Source of the DNA: Endotrypanum monterogeii
Taxonomy: Eukaryota > Euglenozoa > Kinetoplastea > Trypanosomatida > Trypanosomatidae
DNA: 64,000 nucleotides
NCBI GenBank assembly: GCA_000333855.2
Contig: CM007317.1
Location: 288,343 to 352,342 of the forward strand
Direction of reading: 5' to 3'
Shown: one piece after another, positions 9,467 through 19,910 of the stretch
How positions within the stretch are numbered: the first letter of the stretch is position 1
Layout of the letters: the number at the start of each line of letters is the position of its first letter
Made by a program: the position numbers and the translations under genes
The notes under the pieces: generated by a model
The model's database searches: none
Told to the model about the DNA's origin: nothing
What the model saw: only the letters and a program-made list of their open reading frames with translations

Positions 9467-12406
9467 ATGTTCGGTTGCTGCGCGTTCGGTCACGCTAATC
9501 GGCCACCGAGGGAAATCGTCGACAGGACGCTACGGAGGAAGAAGAGGCAGAAGTGGAAAAAGTTTGACGTTCCTCTGAGAATGCAACGCGTCCTCCTGGA
9601 AAAGTGTGGCCCGCGGATGCGGAGTTCAGAGACTCCGCGGTGGTGTTCCAGACTCACCTTTGCGCTCGCAACCGTGCCGCTGCAGTCGCGGTCGTATCCT
9701 CTCCTTTTGAGCACGCGACGCTTTTCCAGTGTCAGCACTCCTTCGCACCGTCAACACGAGCCTGCTGCGCACTCACACCGTTTCCTGTCTGCGTCAGAGG
9801 TTATCCGTCTCCAGGCAGCGGCGGCGCGGGATAAATTCACAGGTCTCAGCTTTGTGCTTCCACCGTTTTGCGCCTGGGGGGCCTCTGCTCAATTCGGCCA
9901 AACCACCGAAAACACTACTCTCCGACACGGCAGCTCGAAGCACTACAGCGATCTCTGGGCCCCCATCGAGTCATACGTCGTGCAGGTCAGAGCTGCCTCC
10001 TCTGGCGGTAGCATGAGAGGTGCGTTCGGGATTGCAACGTCAGATCCGTCCCCACCTCTGTGTCTCGTTTTGCGTCTTTTCCCAGATTTGATAATTGCGA
10101 AGCTCCCCGCTCTATCCGGTCGTGGCAAGGAGGGCCCTCAAGCACCTCGTCGCGGACGCTGCAGTTATATCGCTCCGCACGAGTACCCGCTTGACGCCAT
10201 CTTGGGGGCGGAGGAGCTGTGGGGTAGTGGTGCAGACCCTCGGCAGGTTTTCCGAAGCGCCATTGAAGCTTTGCACGAGCTGGGCCAACGTCTTCTTCCG
10301 CAGCTTCCACTTGTTCTGCAAATACCGACACGATTGCTCGTTTCTCAGCAGTTTCTGGAGGACCTTGCGACGCTGCTGATCCGTGACGGGTGGCGCAGCG
10401 TTTCCTTTGAGCTGCCCTCTACTCACCAGTTGTATTCCAGCAGGGGAGAATCGTACGGTGCCGACTCTTCGTGGTGTCGGTTACCTCTACTCTGCACATC
10501 ATGGCCTTCTCTGTGTCATCATCCTCGACTGGGGAAGACACTGCAGCAGTTGCGTCGCCACGATGTGGTTCCCTTCCACGTACTCTACTCATGGGCAGTG
10601 GCGGAGAAGCAGCTGTTCAACGGGTTGGAGCAAGCTATCGTGGTGGATACCACCGCACCTATGCCCGGAGAGGAAGCTTTGCGCGCGTGCATGCAGGGCC
10701 CCAGCAGTGTAGGGAAAAGTGCTGAGGAGCTTCACTGTGTGCAGTCACATCCGACACATCAACTCTGTGACGTCACAGGTGCCACTCCTTCAGTGTTTCA
10801 GGCTGACGATTACGCCCACAGCCTGCGAGAGTCAGTGTACATGAGCGAAAACCCATCAAGAACCCGACGACACGCGTCGGGTATCTTCGACAGTGTGGTG
10901 GATGCAGTGCGGCAGCGTGGCCAGTGCGCGGCGTCACGCCAGGGCCACCAGGCCAATCTTGATCACGCCAGTGGTGAGTGGCAACTGCGGAGGCGCAGCA
11001 GCGCGAGTTTGCCGCCTGCCGATGCGATGGAGGTGGCGCAATCCGAGATCGCGTCATCGGCCTACGAGGACAGCGTTTCAGTCGTTTTCGATGCCCCGCC
11101 TGACCATTTGCGGGCACTCATCGAAAAGTCTATCGTCTCCGGCGACGCGACTGCTCCATCTTCCCTGCCCCAGCAAGAGGGCCTCTTGCAGAAGGTGGGC
11201 GAGTTCCTGCAGCACACGATGGTGGAGCCTGCTGCCTCTGACTCCTCCAATTTCGTCTGCCAGACTAGCAAGCATGCGTCACTGGAAGACGAGGCCGAGG
11301 AGCTGGGGCGATTGCTGAAAGTGGCGAACGAGACCGGAAATATGTCTACCGAGGGCTCAGAAGCAGAGCAGCTGATGGCTGAGATGCACCGGCTTATCGG
11401 CCGCAACACACAGTCGATACCCTACGATATCGAAAGGGGTGCAGAGGTACGTTCAATTCACGAGCCTTCGCAGCTTAGGCAAAGGAGTACACATGGGACG
11501 CACAACACACACAGCCCCAGCACCGAAATTACTTCCAATGTGTGGTCTACTTTTCCGGGGTATTGGTCCTGTATCCGCGCCCTCGTACAGCAATTGACAA
11601 ACATCAGATTGCTGTGGACCGCACCAACGTTCAACAAAACAGCTGTAGATGCATGGGTATCTGCTTATCATGCCTCACTATCCTCGGGTGAAACTGGTGA
11701 CGAGCCGCACATGTTTACACGAGACGCGCCGCTGCCCCTTGTCGTCCCAGTCTACATGCCTATCCAGTCAGTGATGCATGTGGAGGTGGAGCGACTGTTG
11801 CGGGAGGGCCGTAGGTTTGAACGACCACCGCTTCTCCTGGGCAGGGAGGAGGAGACAGCATTACACACATGGTTGCCAGCGTTCCTGAATGCTGCCCTCA
11901 CCGACGCCTTGTCCAAGCTGCCAGCAAGTTATCAGGGATTCGAGCGACGCCGGCTTCTGTTCGATCACCAGCGACTTCGAAGCGAGGGAGCGCATGCCGC
12001 ACGCTGTATTAGCAGTGTGATGGAAGCAGCAGACAGGTCACCGGTCGGTTCTGAATCTGTTGAAGACGACACAGAGCACGACACGGTGTACATCCGTTTC
12101 CACCAAGAGAGGCGCCCCTTGTACCTCCTGACACCGGCGCAGGTCGAGAGTTTCGAATCACAGGCGTTTAAGGAGGCGGCCGCGATTTCGGTGGCGTCTC
12201 GGGAGGAAGGCGCAGCGCTTGACAAATGTGTCCGTAGGGCAAACGAGGAGTTCGCACAGGCGGTCGAAGAGGGTTACCGTGGTGTTTCCTCCACGAGCGA
12301 TAGGTCTCCCGTGCCGACAGCACTACCAGCGGGATTTCTGCACGTTCCCACCCCGGGGCTGGACGTGAACGGGCTCCGGCGGTCTTGGTGTTGCCTTTCT
12401 GCGTGA
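9467..12406 (+). CDS. conserved-looking protein of unknown function, probably mitochondrial
   Basis: I do not recognise this 979-residue protein. The first ATG of the frame is 9467. An alternative ATG at 9581 (residue 39, MQRVLLEKCGP) is attractive because the sequence after it is Arg/Ser/Leu-rich and contains STRRFSSVS, which looks like a mitochondrial presequence with its cleavage region. Segments that look folded are about 225-420 (with DGWRSVSFELP and LRRHDVVPFHVLYSW), 550-660 (acidic and helical) and 720-900. Between them are disordered Ser/His-rich linkers. No catalytic motif is evident. Codon use matches its neighbours and the frame is open for almost 3 kb, so it is a real gene. Confidence 0.8.
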   Translation: MFGCCAFGHANRPPREIVDRTLRRKKRQKWKKFDVPLRMQRVLLEKCGPRMRSSETPRWCSRLTFALATVPLQSRSYPLLLSTRRFSSVSTPSHRQHEPAAHSHRFLSASEVIRLQAAAARDKFTGLSFVLPPFCAWGASAQFGQTTENTTLRHGSSKHYSDLWAPIESYVVQVRAASSGGSMRGAFGIATSDPSPPLCLVLRLFPDLIIAKLPALSGRGKEGPQAPRRGRCSYIAPHEYPLDAILGAEELWGSGADPRQVFRSAIEALHELGQRLLPQLPLVLQIPTRLLVSQQFLEDLATLLIRDGWRSVSFELPSTHQLYSSRGESYGADSSWCRLPLLCTSWPSLCHHPRLGKTLQQLRRHDVVPFHVLYSWAVAEKQLFNGLEQAIVVDTTAPMPGEEALRACMQGPSSVGKSAEELHCVQSHPTHQLCDVTGATPSVFQADDYAHSLRESVYMSENPSRTRRHASGIFDSVVDAVRQRGQCAASRQGHQANLDHASGEWQLRRRSSASLPPADAMEVAQSEIASSAYEDSVSVVFDAPPDHLRALIEKSIVSGDATAPSSLPQQEGLLQKVGEFLQHTMVEPAASDSSNFVCQTSKHASLEDEAEELGRLLKVANETGNMSTEGSEAEQLMAEMHRLIGRNTQSIPYDIERGAEVRSIHEPSQLRQRSTHGTHNTHSPSTEITSNVWSTFPGYWSCIRALVQQLTNIRLLWTAPTFNKTAVDAWVSAYHASLSSGETGDEPHMFTRDAPLPLVVPVYMPIQSVMHVEVERLLREGRRFERPPLLLGREEETALHTWLPAFLNAALTDALSKLPASYQGFERRRLLFDHQRLRSEGAHAARCISSVMEAADRSPVGSESVEDDTEHDTVYIRFHQERRPLYLLTPAQVESFESQAFKEAAAISVASREEGAALDKCVRRANEEFAQAVEEGYRGVSSTSDRSPVPTALPAGFLHVPTPGLDVNGLRRSWCCLSA

Positions 12407-13278
12407 CGGCGTATTGAAAACGCTTACGATACTCGTCGGGAAGTAGAGAAAAAAGGTAAAATGGAGGGAGGGAAGGAGGCGGTAGCAACGAGGACGCGAG
12501 AGCGGACGGTGTCTGTTGTGGCGGGCAGATTCGGCTCTATCTTGCCTTGTCTTCGTGATTAGGTCGTCTATTTGTTTGTCCCTCTTGGGGAAGCAGCTCG
12601 CACCTATCTGTGCTTTTAAGGTGGTGAGGTAGGTGCTCTTCCCGTTCAGTGCGGTGATTTTCCTTGACCGCTTTCCATGGCATCATTCCCGTGTTCCTCT
12701 GTGCTACCGAGCCCCTATTTGGACGCAAGTGGTCTCTGCGCTTCACGCCGTCGCTCTCTCAACGCTGCCTTGGAGGGAAAAGAGTCAAGGACTATTAGTC
12801 ATGCAAGCATTCATGCAAACATCTACATATTCACAGCACCTTCTTAACCCCCCCCCCCCCTCACGAACCCGAGTGCGGAGGGATGATATCGCGCTACTTT
12901 TTTTTTTTTGCTGCCACCCTCTTGCATCATCATTTTCTGGGTGTAATAATGAGGAGAGAGCCCCCTCTCTACCTCCGCCTCCTACTCCAAACCTTCCATG
13001 TTGCGCTCCTCGGCTCCATTGCCAACTTCTACTTTTTCCTTCCCCACCTCACCTCTTTCTTTGCCTGACTTGATGTCTTCAAACTGCCAGGGTTTTGCTG
13101 CTGCTGCTGCTGCTGCGTGGTCTCACTGGGCTCGCTGGGGGTGTCTGCCGTCGGCACCGAGAAAAAGACATCACACTGCACACGCCTCACCCACCCACCC
13201 ACATGACTGCGCGACTACCCTCATCTTTAGAGACCACTCTTCGGTTATATTGAAACAATTCTCGCCGTTTCTTCAGTG
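12407..13278 (+). other. intergenic spacer
   Basis: No gene is seen. It contains a C-run at 12847-12860, a T-run near 12898-12909 and a short CTG repeat at 13094-13116. The region ends in the pyrimidine tract and AG that serve the next gene. Confidence 0.65.
13257..13276 (+). promoter_or_regulatory. candidate trans-splice acceptor two bases from the start codon
   Basis: The pyrimidine-rich stretch ends in CAG at 13274-13276 and the ATG is at 13279, leaving only two bases of gene-encoded 5' UTR if this AG is used. It supports 13279 as the start rather than any upstream codon. Confidence 0.5.
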
Positions 13279-14526
13279 ATGCTTCGTTTTTGCAAGATAC
13301 AGAAGAAAGCTGCCTCGGCGACGCTGCTGCCGCCGCCTCCGCGGCTTCTGGTCTTGACTATGATTCCAAACGGCGGCGCGCTTACCCCAGCCCTTCGTCT
13401 GCTTGGCTACCACCCCTACACCTTTGAGGACAGCGTACGCAAGGGTCGCCTGCTGACTCATCCACAGGAGTGGATGGCTGTATTGCGTGGGGAGAAGAGG
13501 TTTGATTTTGAGGTGCTTAAGGCTCCCCAGCTGGGGACAACCACGGAAGCGGCCGTGCCATCCTTGTCAAGCGCCCCTTGCACCTCAGAGGTGCCAGAGC
13601 TCGGTACAGACAGAGCGACGCAGGCAGCACGGCCAACACCGCCGGGCTTCTTCGACTCCATGGTTGGTCCACCGGCAACTATCGCCTTCGAGTCTATTCT
13701 CAGGGAATGTCCGCGTAGCACACGCGTAATTCTCGTGGAGGAGCCGGATAAGCTGGCGTGGGAGAAGGACATGGAGGAGTGGCTGCAACCCCTCGTGCGA
13801 GACTGCGAAAAGAGCGCAATTTGGTGGAACGCTTCGAAGCTTCACATGATGCTGCTTGACATGGTAGACCTGCGTCGCGCCCTTATCAACCCCAGAGGTC
13901 AGCCGGGTGGCTGCGCGCGGTCGTTGCCGTCTTCGTCTGCTGCGATGGCAGCTCAGAACGTGCCCATGGCGCAGCGGCACACGACGCTTCGTCTTTCTGG
14001 CGCCCTCGATTTGTTCGAGCAACATGTCAAGGAGGTCGTCCCGCGTGACCGACTGCTTGTCTACCGTGTGCGCGAGGGGTGGCAGCCGCTGTGCGAATTT
14101 TTGCAGGTGCCGGTTCCGGTAACGCAAGCAATAACAGGCGGTGCACCCGCTGAGCCTGTGGCATTCCCCCCTAACTCTACCGGCGTCGAGATCCTTTCAT
14201 TTGTTCACCAGGGCATGAAGAAGAGTGCGACTGTCGTGTCTCTGCTTTACCTGTCTTTGGTTGCGCTCGCGTTGCTGCTGCTCAGCTCCTTCACCGGCGA
14301 GTATTCTCAGTTTTACAAAGACTACCGTGATTACGTTCACCGTGACTTGGAGCCGTTCCTGGATGCCGAGAAAGTGTGCGTCGGTGACGAGAACGCGTTG
14401 ACAGTACACAGGGCTCTCGTGATGGCAAAACAATCGTCGAAGCGGTTTGGGGAAGAGTACGAGATGGAGGGCGGTGCGATGAGCTCAATGGCAGGTGTGC
14501 TGAAGCGCGTTTTTGGATTGAAGTAG
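13279..14526 (+). CDS. sulfotransferase-fold membrane protein with degenerate P-loop
   Basis: The 415-residue protein resembles the P-loop sulfotransferase family related to PF17784. It has an N-terminal strand (PRLLVLTMIPNGGALTPALRLL, about 21-42) where active members carry the PAPS-binding GxPRTGTxS loop. An RVILVEEPDKLAWEKD segment near 155 matches the family's core V-L-x-x-R-D-P-x-x-W element. RLLVYRVREGWQPLCEFLQVP at about 259-280 closely matches the family's C-terminal signature. The P-loop equivalent (residues 28-36) lacks the expected Arg and Thr/Ser, and the core Arg-Asp is Glu-Glu, so sulfonate transfer is doubtful. One hydrophobic helix follows at about 320-339, then a soluble tail ending FGLK. 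It may be a membrane-anchored pseudoenzyme. Confidence 0.6.
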   Translation: MLRFCKIQKKAASATLLPPPPRLLVLTMIPNGGALTPALRLLGYHPYTFEDSVRKGRLLTHPQEWMAVLRGEKRFDFEVLKAPQLGTTTEAAVPSLSSAPCTSEVPELGTDRATQAARPTPPGFFDSMVGPPATIAFESILRECPRSTRVILVEEPDKLAWEKDMEEWLQPLVRDCEKSAIWWNASKLHMMLLDMVDLRRALINPRGQPGGCARSLPSSSAAMAAQNVPMAQRHTTLRLSGALDLFEQHVKEVVPRDRLLVYRVREGWQPLCEFLQVPVPVTQAITGGAPAEPVAFPPNSTGVEILSFVHQGMKKSATVVSLLYLSLVALALLLLSSFTGEYSQFYKDYRDYVHRDLEPFLDAEKVCVGDENALTVHRALVMAKQSSKRFGEEYEMEGGAMSSMAGVLKRVFGLK

Positions 14527-15319
14527 ATCTGTACATTCTCCCCTTGCTCTCGTTCACGGATGAAGTAACTTATGTGGGATCTACGCACGTGTGTGCGCCT
14601 TCCCCTCTCGTCCCCCTCCTCTGTTCCCGCTCTCTGGTTCACATCTGCACCACTTTACCTTTATTCTTTGCAACAGGAAGATACTCACATACCTCCACTG
14701 TAACCTCTTTCTTCCCTCCCTTCCTCTTTAGGGGAAGGCGCACGCTCGCAAAAAAAAAAAATAAATAAATAACGGAGGTCTTTCTCTAGCGCTTGTAACG
14801 AGGAACTCGTAAAAAAAAAAAACAAAGACTTCATGTCTTGCGCAGATCGCGTTCCTGCTGCCCCGTCCTTTCCTATCCTTCCCCTCCTTGTCTCCCTCTC
14901 ACTCACTCACTCGCCCACTCAAACTAGCATTCCCATTCCCTCCTCATAAACTAGTCTACCGTTTACATCTCGACTCGTCACGCTGCCGCACACGCAACCG
15001 AGAATCTTCACCCCACCTAAGCATCACAATATACATACATATACATATATATATATATATATATATACATATAGTTGAGCATAGACGTGCATTCACCAAA
15101 AGACGCATAGAAAGACGGGGCCCGACGGGGAAACAAAAGCTCCAAGCAGCGGCATTGGGTTAGCCGATCACGAGGTGCCGACTCCTTTCTCCTGTCTTTG
15201 CACCACACTGAGTGCCTTTTTTTTTGTCTCTTCATTTCTACCTCGCTCTCTCTTTCCTTCAAAATAAAAAAAAAAGAAATCACGAGGCAGAGGTCACTGA
15301 TCAGTCGTGTCGTGCAACG
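14527..15319 (+). other. intergenic spacer
   Basis: No gene is seen. It contains A-runs at 14749-14771 and 14811-14824, TCAC-type short repeats near 14900 and a (TA)n tract at 15045-15067. Likely acceptors for the next gene are the AGs at 15275-15276 or 15289-15290. Confidence 0.65.
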
Positions 15320-16804
15320 ATGGAGAACCCCTTCGAAGATTTGCGGCCGGTACTGCGCAGCGAGGAGGATGAAATTCGAAAAGGGGTTTTCAGCCAGGCG
15401 CTGCGCAACTTCCACCAGACTTCTCTGGAGGAGCGTCGGAGGTGGTGCAAGGCGATTCGCGAATCAACTGCACGCAGTGGTGCGAGGGCCAAAAAAGCTC
15501 TTTCCACCGCTGCAGCTGGCGAGTCCCTCGACAAGACTAGACCCTCCGTTCTCGTTTCCTCTCCCCCGTACGGTGCACCAGGGAGCAGCACGGCATCAGC
15601 CTCACCTCCGGCACCATGTGCAGAAACGTGTGCGCTGTCCATGCAGGACACAGATATTGCAGTAGGGCAGAAGCGCTCACGTAGCGACAGCAATGTTTCT
15701 TCACCGGGTGCCACGACGAGGCCACTTGACGGCATGCCGAAGGATACTCCAGCCTTTTCTGCTCCCCATGCCTCACAGACAGCGACAGAGACAGGTGCTG
15801 AAGGCTTGCAGTCACCATTTTCCCCGGCTCTCAAGCCCTCAGATGAAGTGCAGCTGATAGGTGCAGGCGCAGCAGATGTCCTCGAAGAGGAAACCGAAGG
15901 GTCAGTGAAGGAGTGTGTTGCATCATACATGCGCAGCCTTCTCGACCGCGTCGTTGGCACTGGCATCGACAACCTCGCCGTGCCCGCACTCAAGATTCTG
16001 TGCATGATGCTCGGTATCCAAACCGAGGTGTCGAATAAAATGGGCCTGTACAGCATACTCGCTGACTTCTACTTTAGCAAATGTGCCAAGCTAGGCAAGC
16101 GGGTGAGCCGCGACACGGTTTCCCAGCGGCACTTGGAACAAGATGTGGCTATGCTGAAGCAAGTGGCGCCAGCGTCGGCTCCCTCAGCTCGTTCAGAGAA
16201 GAAGACAGTGGCGTCTGTGCCCGAGAGGGCTACGCAGACGGTTGGGAAACTTGTCCCTGCCGCTCCGAGGGGCTCGACAAAGGCCGAGAGCAAGAGAGAG
16301 GCGATGGTGGAGCGGAAGAAAGCGCTCTTGGCCCCGATTCCTAAACCCAGTCGCACAGCTAAGACAGTGCCACCGCCACCGCAGCCCCACCCTGCCTCAG
16401 AACACTACCCTACAACTGAAGGCTATACTGACGGCGCTTCAGAGGATGACGCTGGTGTGGGAGCTCCAGAGGGAAACGACGACTATGACGGGGATATTAT
16501 TTACGAGCAGCCGGTATTGACTCGATCAAGCAAACAGAGAGTTGTATCGTCAGATATGTCCAAGTATGAAGGGTCTGGTCCAGGCGATGATGAGAATGGG
16601 TCGTGGTCGTTACCGCTGCTAGAGCGCAAGGTTGCCTCTATTGTGCAGCTCTATGATCCTGTGACGGTGGCTATCGTTGTGAAGAAGTTGTCGCAAATGG
16701 GTTACCGCGAGAGTGGCGCGGAGATGCTCGTAGAGCATATTTTGCGGCGTTTTCACGATCGTCAACTCATCTTTTATGACAATGGTATTGCCTACCTCAT
16801 GTGA
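15320..16804 (+). CDS. conserved-looking protein of unknown function
   Basis: The 494-residue protein starts MENPFEDLRPVL; this ATG is chosen because the frame upstream lies in T-rich untranslated sequence before the likely acceptor. A helical N-terminal segment (to about 60) is followed by a Ser/Thr/Pro-rich linker. A compact helical block at about 196-262 contains LAVPALKILCMMLGIQTEVSN, loosely like the helix-turn-helix of a SAP domain. Another charged linker then leads to a C-terminal block at about 430-494 (ERKVASIVQLYDPVTVAIVV) ending IAYLM. I do not recognise the family; the SAP comparison is weak. A nuclear role would be speculation. Confidence 0.75.
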   Translation: MENPFEDLRPVLRSEEDEIRKGVFSQALRNFHQTSLEERRRWCKAIRESTARSGARAKKALSTAAAGESLDKTRPSVLVSSPPYGAPGSSTASASPPAPCAETCALSMQDTDIAVGQKRSRSDSNVSSPGATTRPLDGMPKDTPAFSAPHASQTATETGAEGLQSPFSPALKPSDEVQLIGAGAADVLEEETEGSVKECVASYMRSLLDRVVGTGIDNLAVPALKILCMMLGIQTEVSNKMGLYSILADFYFSKCAKLGKRVSRDTVSQRHLEQDVAMLKQVAPASAPSARSEKKTVASVPERATQTVGKLVPAAPRGSTKAESKREAMVERKKALLAPIPKPSRTAKTVPPPPQPHPASEHYPTTEGYTDGASEDDAGVGAPEGNDDYDGDIIYEQPVLTRSSKQRVVSSDMSKYEGSGPGDDENGSWSLPLLERKVASIVQLYDPVTVAIVVKKLSQMGYRESGAEMLVEHILRRFHDRQLIFYDNGIAYLM

Positions 16805-16914
16805 GGCTCACGGCTTTGTCATTTTTCACCTTCGCCACGTCCTTGAGCACTTACTGTTTTATATCTTGTTGCTGGATAATTGCTTTGATTGGTTGCGCAT
16901 CATTGCGTGCGTGC

Positions 16915-16946
<32 letters not shown>

Positions 16947-18914
16947 TTCACAGATCCAGTTCTCGGCGCAAGGCAGAGCAACATCCTCCTCCTCCACTTT
17001 CAAAGGTGTAAGCAGACGCGAGCACAGGGAGATCCTTTCCTGCACCTTGAGCTTTGATTCCTTCGGTCTCTCTCGCTCTCATTACATGCCTTCTGTTGTG
17101 CATTTCGTTCCTCTTTAAGAAAAAGATTCATGCAGCTCATCAGTTGATTGCACACATAGACATGGGGCGCACGTCTCGGTCTCTGTGATGCTTGACGAAT
17201 GAGCGGGCTTGTAGTGAAGCTGTCTTTTCCCCCTCTGCCTCGACGATAAGACGTGTTTTTCTCCCAATTCCATTCTTCTTATTTCGTGTGAGGGTCTGTT
17301 TCTGTATGTATGTCTCATAGAGTTGAGGTTTCCGTGTCGTTAGAGTGTTTTCCCCCGGCCTACGTTTCTCGCCTTTTGTTTTGTATCGCATTTTCTTGCT
17401 TTGGATTGACCGCCGTTCTTGATTATTATTGTTCTTAGTCAAGTGTAACTGCTTCTGTGTCCCTTTTGCTCTATTGTGAGCTCCTGTTTGACGATACCCG
17501 TGCACATTAGGCAGCGGAGATATATGCCATGCCAGTAGCAAATCCTTTTGTTTTTTTGCAGTTCTGGGGGCACGCGGGGTAATTCTTTCCCGTGTACGCG
17601 TGCCTTTTCGTGTGTCTGTGTGTCTGGGGGGGGGGAGGAGGGTTATTCGTGCTGTACTGTGCGGTTTATGAGCATCAGCATCAAGGTTCACACCACACAC
17701 ACAAAGAGTACACGAGTCGGTGCTGGGCATGCCCTTCCTCCCCTCGCCTTAGCACACATCTTCAAAGGGCAATACCAGCAGGGGGGTGATGAGCATAGGG
17801 AGGTGATCATAGTTGTCGACTGGCTTGGTGGCCCCCAGGTTTGCAGCCAAATGGGGACGTACTTTGGTCTTGGAACGCTCGTGGTGTGAAGAGTGGTGCA
17901 CTTGACATAATATTCCTCTGCTTGGGTGAGGCGAGAGTGCCGGGATTGTTGCTGGGAGTTGTTATCGCTGCCTCTTGTGTGTGCTCTAACCAGCTCACAA
18001 AGCTGCTCTGCGAACCGTGTGTCATGACTGAAGCGCCTCAACTCGTCACTCATCCACATTTATACTTACACACGCTCGTAAGCACAGCGAAGGACTGCTG
18101 GTTCGTTTTGAGCTGACGTGGGCGGAGGACGAGCATTGCAGACACACAAATCTCACAGCGCGTTTCGTATTCTTTCTCGAGCAGTGAGCGCATATAGATG
18201 CTGAGAAAGCAAGTCCGTTGATTCCGCCAAGGCTGTGGGATAAAAGCTGCCCACTGTTTTTGATAGAGATTAGGGGCAGTGAGATCATACACAGAATTAA
18301 AAAAAAAACTCAACATACGTACACATACCGACACACAAACACACACACACACACACACACACTCTCTCTCTCTCTCTCTCGCATGGGCACTCGTTGCCTC
18401 CGCTTGTTTCTGATCCTCGAAAAGCTGAGGAAGAGAGGGATTGGTGGTTAGGGACGTACCAGTGTGCATGGTTGAGCGTTTTCCTTTTTCCCAATCGTTT
18501 CTCATTCGTGATCGTGCCACATTTCGTGGTGCTTCACTCGCTTCTCTGCGTTCTTCTGGCTCTTTGGCCATGTATTATGGCTGCTCGTCTTTGCTTATTT
18601 GTGCCAGAAAAGTATCTCTCATCTTTTCTTCTCCTCCTTTCCACCTTTTCGATTTTGCTGACTACTGTTTTCATGTATGACGGAAAGCGTTGAGCGTGTC
18701 GTACCTCCGCTGGTATGGACGGCCTGCGTGGGCGTCTTTTTTTCTTTCATTACCCCTTTTATGTTGTTGGTGTTATCCTCTGTTTTTCAACGCGGTGTAA
18801 TCACGTGCGTGCCTGCTGGCCGCCACTGTTTTTCTGCTCGTCTCCCTCGGTATCACTCTGCCGTACTTCTCTTCTTGCTCCAGGCCAGCGTTACTTTCCT
18901 TTTGACAGTGAGGC
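16805..18914 (+). other. intergenic spacer
   Basis: No + strand gene is supported over these 2.1 kb. It holds a (GT)n tract at 16907-16946, a G-run at 17626-17635 and a compound (CA)n(CT)n microsatellite at 18340-18380. A 123-codon frame on the - strand at 17688-18059 is less repetitive than other spacer frames but runs against the cluster; it is discussed in the findings. The 3' end is the pyrimidine tract and acceptor for the 18915 gene. Confidence 0.6.
18890..18908 (+). promoter_or_regulatory. candidate trans-splice acceptor for the Get1-like gene
   Basis: A pyrimidine-rich run ends in ACAG with the AG at 18907-18908. The first ATG is at 18915, so the gene-encoded leader would be six bases. 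This decides the start of the Get1-like protein. Confidence 0.5.
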
Positions 18915-19910
18915 ATGTTCAGCAGCCCCTCTACCCACCGCGAGTACGTGGATGGGGTTTTGGCCCTCGCTGTGGCTTTCGCTACTTGCGTCGGGTACGT
19001 AAGCAGTGTCTACTGGGAGGGTGTTGTGGCGCCACGTTTGTTTCGGCGCCGCGAGTTGACCCTGGGTCATCAGATTATGGAGCTCGAGGCGGAGGCTGAG
19101 AGGGTCTGCGCAGCCTCGAAACTCTTCGAGCATAGTCGTCTTACAAGGAGGGCCCTGCGACTGCGTCAGGCGCTAGAGACAGAACGGCAAAAGCGCCTCG
19201 CGTACGAGGTGTCAGTGTCTCGAGTGTTCCGTTGTATTTTTGACATTGTGTTTTTCATCTTGAGGTTGTCGCAGCCCGCGTCCGAAGCAGCAGAACCTCA
19301 TTCGGCGGGAGCGGTCGTTCCTGGAATCCAGTCGAGAACCTTGCAGGATTCCTCGAAGACAGCCACCACATCCTCATCCATGCGAACTCATGACTCTGCG
19401 TATTCACCCGCTGCTCCGCACGGATTGCGGGCTCTCGCGGAACACACCGTGCACACTCTCTGGTACAATGCCGCCAATATTATCAAGTACGTACTGCGCT
19501 TTGGCAGCGCTGCGGTGCTCCTGTGCGTCTTTGGCAATCGGTCCATGTTTACCGCAGCTCCCTCATCCCTCACAGAGACGCCGCGACATTGTGTCACTGA
19601 GTTGATGCCACGGCTTTTCTTGAACGCTTTTTTCTCGGCCCCACCTGGGCAAGGCTCGTCGATCGATGCTCATGAAGGCAAGACCCGGGATAACACCGTC
19701 GGTGCCATTCGCGCCGGGCCTGCGCGAGCAGCTCTTCCAGAGTCATTCGCATACTCATCCGCGGCCAAAGCCAAGGTCGGTGGCGACGCCAACACGTCAG
19801 CAGCGGTTCAGAGCGTAGATATTTGGTTGTATGGGAATACCGATCTTCTGTCGTGGCTCTTGACGTGCTACCTTGCGGTGTACTTGGCCCTGCGCGTGTT
19901 TTGCTCATAG
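18915..19910 (+). CDS. Get1/WRB-like subunit of the tail-anchored protein insertase
   Basis: The 331-residue protein has the Get1/WRB (CHD5-like) layout. A first membrane helix lies at about 12-33. A charged cytosolic coiled coil spans about 47-100, with LEAEAERVCAASKLFEHSRL followed by TRRALRLRQALE; in the family this region reads ELxxISxQDEFAKWAKLxRK and docks the ATPase Get3. A second hydrophobic segment follows at 102-118, a further hydrophobic stretch around 185-205 followed by a proline-containing turn, and a last helix at about 308-329 preceded by VDIWLYGN, comparable to the family's SVxxWxxxC element. Low-complexity insertions of about 55-90 residues separate these parts, making it longer than the usual ~170-235. 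The inferred role is insertion of tail-anchored proteins into the ER membrane. The identity rests on topology and motif spacing. Confidence 0.6.
   Translation: MFSSPSTHREYVDGVLALAVAFATCVGYVSSVYWEGVVAPRLFRRRELTLGHQIMELEAEAERVCAASKLFEHSRLTRRALRLRQALETERQKRLAYEVSVSRVFRCIFDIVFFILRLSQPASEAAEPHSAGAVVPGIQSRTLQDSSKTATTSSSMRTHDSAYSPAAPHGLRALAEHTVHTLWYNAANIIKYVLRFGSAAVLLCVFGNRSMFTAAPSSLTETPRHCVTELMPRLFLNAFFSAPPGQGSSIDAHEGKTRDNTVGAIRAGPARAALPESFAYSSAAKAKVGGDANTSAAVQSVDIWLYGNTDLLSWLLTCYLAVYLALRVFCS

Noticed and set aside
18677..19099. 140-codon frame overlapping the start of the Get1-like gene in another frame
   Set aside because: It overlaps a well-supported gene, is Cys/Leu/Phe-rich in its spacer part, and the acceptor at 18907-18908 would remove its start.
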